Part shown: one piece after another, positions 13,601 to 15,344 of the stretch
Position numbering within the stretch: the first letter of the stretch is position 1
Layout of the letters: every line of letters begins with the position of its first letter
Translations under genes and position numbers: made by a program
Source of the DNA: Limisphaerales bacterium
Lineage (GTDB): Bacteria > Verrucomicrobiota > Verrucomicrobiia > Limisphaerales > UBA11358
Reading direction: 5' to 3'
Assembly: GCA_003133815.1 (NCBI GenBank)
Contig: PKZR01000102.1
Coordinates: forward strand, 1 to 15,344
DNA: 15,344 nt
The notes under the pieces: model-generated
Told to the model about the DNA's origin: nothing
The model's database searches: none
What the model saw: the letters and a program-made list of their open reading frames with translations, nothing else

Positions 13601-15344
13601 ATAATTCGGATGAGGTCAACGCCACGCCGCAGGCGCTCATAACCGCCTATTGGACTAACCTTATTACCAGCGCCGTGCAAAGCTGGCAGGTCAACGCCAA
13701 CTGGACCAATACTACCGCTTATCCCAGTGCCGTTGGCGATGTTGTCAATTTGACTGCTCCCATCGTCGCCAACCAAACGAATGTGCTGAATCAAAACGTG
13801 ACCCTTGGCTGCCTTAATCTGGGTGCGGCAAACGGTTCATCCGCTTATACGATTGCCACAAATGGCGGAGCCTTGATATTTGACAACGGCACAAACAATG
13901 GCGCGAACCTTATTGAAGTCGCCACCAGCGGTGGCGACACCATCTCTGCGCCGGTCACCATCAGCAACAATCTGACCGTGGTCAACAATTCAGTGGCCAA
14001 GACCCTCGTGCTGTCCGGGATGATTTCCGGCACCAATGCCATAACCTTTGTCGGGCCGGGCACTGTAGCGTTGAACGCAAGCAACAATTACAACGGAGGG
14101 ACAATTGTGGAAGGCGGAACCTTGCAGTTGAACAATGCCTATGGCGCTGGAACTACCAATGTCATCGCCCTCACCGGCGGCAGCACTCTGTTTGAGAACA
14201 ATGTTTCTATTGGCAATGCGATTACCAACAGCGGCGTAAATACCTGGAGCATCAACAGCACCAGCGGCAACACTTACCCCAACAATGTAATCACCGGAAG
14301 TGGCCAATTGAACTTGAACATCACCGGCAACAAAGTCTTCTCGCCCGGGGGCGACTGGAGTCAGTTTAACGGAACCATTGCCTGGACGCCCGGCAACGGT
14401 GCCCAGTTTAGGATTTATGGAATTTTGGGCAGCGCAAATGCCATCTGGAATCTGGGCACGAGCACGGGAAACATTAACGACAGAAACGGAGGCATCACCG
14501 TCAGCCTTGGCGCTCTGTCCGGCGGACCTCAAACCGGAATATCCGGCGCTTCAAGCGCCACCGCCTCCACCACTTATTCCATCGGGGCGTTGAATCTTGA
14601 TTCTACTTTCAACGGCAGCATCAGCGACGGCGGTCAGGGAGCAACCGCGCTCAGCAAGGTAGGCGCTGGCACTTTGATTCTAGCTGGCACAAACACCTAC
14701 AGCGGCGTCACTACCATAAATGGCGGAATTCTCCAAATCGGCTCAGGCGGCACCACCGGCAATCTTGGCACCAACAACGTCGCCAACAACGCCGCGCTGG
14801 TTTTCCTTCATTATGACAACGTGGTTTGCTCAAATCTCATCAGCGGCAATGGCAGCCTCACACAGGCAGGCTACGGCGTGCTGGTCCTGGCGGCGGCAGA
14901 CACTTATTCCGGCGCAACTTTCATCAGCGCCGGAACACTGGCGTTGACCAATTCAGCCTCGATTGCCAGTTCCACCAACATCAATTTGGCCAATGGCGCT
15001 CTCTTCGACGTCAGCGGCACCACCAGCCACGCAATGACGCTCGGCAGTGGCAGGAGGATCACCGGCGACGGTTCGGTAAACGGAAGTTTCACCATCGCCA
15101 ACGGCGCGACACTCGCGCCCGGCAACAACGACCTAGGTTCGTTGAGCTTCAGCATTTCTCTCACCCTGAATGCAGGCAGCAAAACCATTTTGAATGTCAG
15201 CCACGATTCGCAGACCAACAACGTTGTCACCGTGACCGGCACACTCACTTGCGGCGGTTCCATTATTGTCAGCAACGTCGACGATCCGCTGCAAGGCGGT
15301 GACGCCTTCCAGCTTTTTAACACCGCAGGCTTCGCCGGCAATTT
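10690..15344 (+). CDS. Rhamnogalacturonan lyase (PL4) fused to FN3 domains and autotransporter-associated repeats, partial at right edge
   Basis: Open from GTG 10690 to the window end (1551 codons, no stop). GTG gives a good signal peptide (MKTLTASL...LFLAAGLLSAA, cleavage near residue 24); ATG 10726 would lose its basic start. Residues ~25-385 are a PL4 catalytic domain, which cleaves the rhamnogalacturonan-I backbone by beta-elimination. RAGEAGFYTY (140-149), TKYDYSSY (K259), GGPTKQKG and DDFEGHG (H319) match the family. K259 and H319 are 60 residues apart, as are catalytic K150 and H210 of the Aspergillus aculeatus enzyme. An fn3-like domain (~387-480: GTVTGTIKAKTG, DTNGNFTIPKVRPDNY) and a CBM-like domain starting LWRVGTPDHSSKEF (488-501) complete the three-domain enzyme. 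Three FN3 domains (~706-980) and PATR units near nt 14050, 14655 and 14865 follow. It begins 10 bp after the previous gene without a Shine-Dalgarno, so co-transcription is likely. Confidence 0.9.
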   Translation, partial: MKTLTASLIVGAMLFLAAGLLSAANVTITDNGNGTVTMANGLVTMIFSKSDGSVSSFTTAKNPSLNLIDSGQDYALSLTHIGSGTNDWWVSVPAGFGSAYSVVTNNGQIADVMIRNPRATGDTNLFPNGLWDWSEHHVMRAGEAGFYTYHVWRHWSNQPAAYYDADSWQGRANTTTFVQTTNANGSVNNAWAFSGSDVPIALSIGNIPGANSAGVPGEVEILPFTNTWTQPAGTNYEPGWPAYTQPCGLTANLQPTWTKYDYSSYQGPSNSFRTVWGLATDQVGLWSILASFEHMNGGPTKQKGAMSGDYMYNDDFEGHGLGNIPNPGAAAGEVFSKMIGPFFMYANTGTNHLQLWQDAQNEATLMVSNWPYAWVNEPENVYPRQRGTVTGTIKAKTGEPTANAVVILGNETSLDWMYQGVTNYLFWTTADTNGNFTIPKVRPDNYVLFSYVPGIWGELQISNIVVMAGQTNNLGVINWNPPHLQQRLWRVGTPDHSSKEFHLGNQPKQFGLWWRYLNDMSTNDVNFFVGRSVESNDWYYAQCISPVTLQSWPNLTDYTQTNGTYWGPVWNIIFNLTSLPTTSVLCTVALAGGNGCYFYPYINGVNVTPNISGFSNPSQGVFTTTGDDIYRDVVTVGRYQYFQFTFPSSDFVVGTNTFSIHLRQPGSPGSWNIGSVTNGYPNLVQGGIIYDFLQMEAGSQVILSSPPTAPTGLTATAVSGCEIELSWTNNATNATNIVIQRSTDNVHFSQIGVGMNTTTSYTDTNLPPGTAYYYRVVANNVDGNSPYSNTAQVSTQPAQPPATPGYFAATAASTNQINLTWAESSTNEDGFYLTHSTNGGNYFSLAMLATGVTNYSDTGLIPGTTYYYQIQAFRSCWGNSAFAGPVSATTLLPPLPVTPLGLVAGPGNGLINLSWLPSSGASSYNVKRGTSSGLETNLANLTGTTYTDTGVINGTTYYYVVSAVNGAGEGNNSDEVNATPQALITAYWTNLITSAVQSWQVNANWTNTTAYPSAVGDVVNLTAPIVANQTNVLNQNVTLGCLNLGAANGSSAYTIATNGGALIFDNGTNNGANLIEVATSGGDTISAPVTISNNLTVVNNSVAKTLVLSGMISGTNAITFVGPGTVALNASNNYNGGTIVEGGTLQLNNAYGAGTTNVIALTGGSTLFENNVSIGNAITNSGVNTWSINSTSGNTYPNNVITGSGQLNLNITGNKVFSPGGDWSQFNGTIAWTPGNGAQFRIYGILGSANAIWNLGTSTGNINDRNGGITVSLGALSGGPQTGISGASSATASTTYSIGALNLDSTFNGSISDGGQGATALSKVGAGTLILAGTNTYSGVTTINGGILQIGSGGTTGNLGTNNVANNAALVFLHYDNVVCSNLISGNGSLTQAGYGVLVLAAADTYSGATFISAGTLALTNSASIASSTNINLANGALFDVSGTTSHAMTLGSGRRITGDGSVNGSFTIANGATLAPGNNDLGSLSFSISLTLNAGSKTILNVSHDSQTNNVVTVTGTLTCGGSIIVSNVDDPLQGGDAFQLFNTAGFAGN
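12805..13635 (+). repeat. Three tandem fibronectin type III domains between lyase and beta-repeats
   Basis: Each unit has the FN3 pattern of an early tryptophan (ELSWTN, NLTWAE, NLSWLP) and a late YYY strand (GTAYYYRVVANN, GTTYYYQIQAF, GTTYYYVVSAVN). They link the PL4 enzyme to the PATR stalk and probably act as spacers. Similarity between units is at protein level only. Confidence 0.85.

Overview
The window looks like chromosomal DNA from a verrucomicrobial bacterium, probably a soil or plant-litter polysaccharide degrader. The lineage is inferred from gene style: giant Sec-exported proteins built from autotransporter-associated beta-strand repeats, start codons without clear Shine-Dalgarno sequences, and a C-terminal STNxxxPLTNWT-type domain often met in Verrucomicrobiota. 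No rRNA or other marker confirms it.

Layout. Positions 1-2616 are housekeeping-like. On the minus strand lie the N-terminus of an excinuclease UvrC-like protein (1-125, cut by the window edge) and a DedA/VTT membrane protein (168-794). A divergent region with two adjacent perfect hairpins (842-877) follows, then a small 2-TM channel-like membrane protein on the plus strand (945-1283). A 460-bp gap between convergent genes holds the oddest non-coding structure here: nine GGGGG-type runs at an almost exact 21-bp period (1508-1680). A family 4 iron-sulphur uracil-DNA glycosylase (1744-2616, minus) follows.

From 2769 to the right edge the window is almost entirely two enormous plus-strand genes 10 bp apart, probably co-transcribed from a promoter just before 2769. 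The first (2636 aa) carries a PL1-type pectate-lyase-like beta-helix inside arrays of autotransporter-associated repeats. The second (over 1551 aa, running off the edge) starts with a complete PL4 rhamnogalacturonan lyase, then three fibronectin type III domains, then the same kind of repeats. Together they look like a two-protein surface or secreted pectinolytic system: one member related to homogalacturonan cleavage (its catalytic competence is doubtful), the other to the rhamnogalacturonan-I backbone, both on long repetitive beta-solenoid stalks. The first ends without an autotransporter beta-barrel; the second's C-terminus lies outside the window.

The best candidates for something undescribed are the 21-bp phased G-run array, the paired giant pectinase/beta-stalk genes, and the pore-like membrane protein that lacks a potassium selectivity filter.
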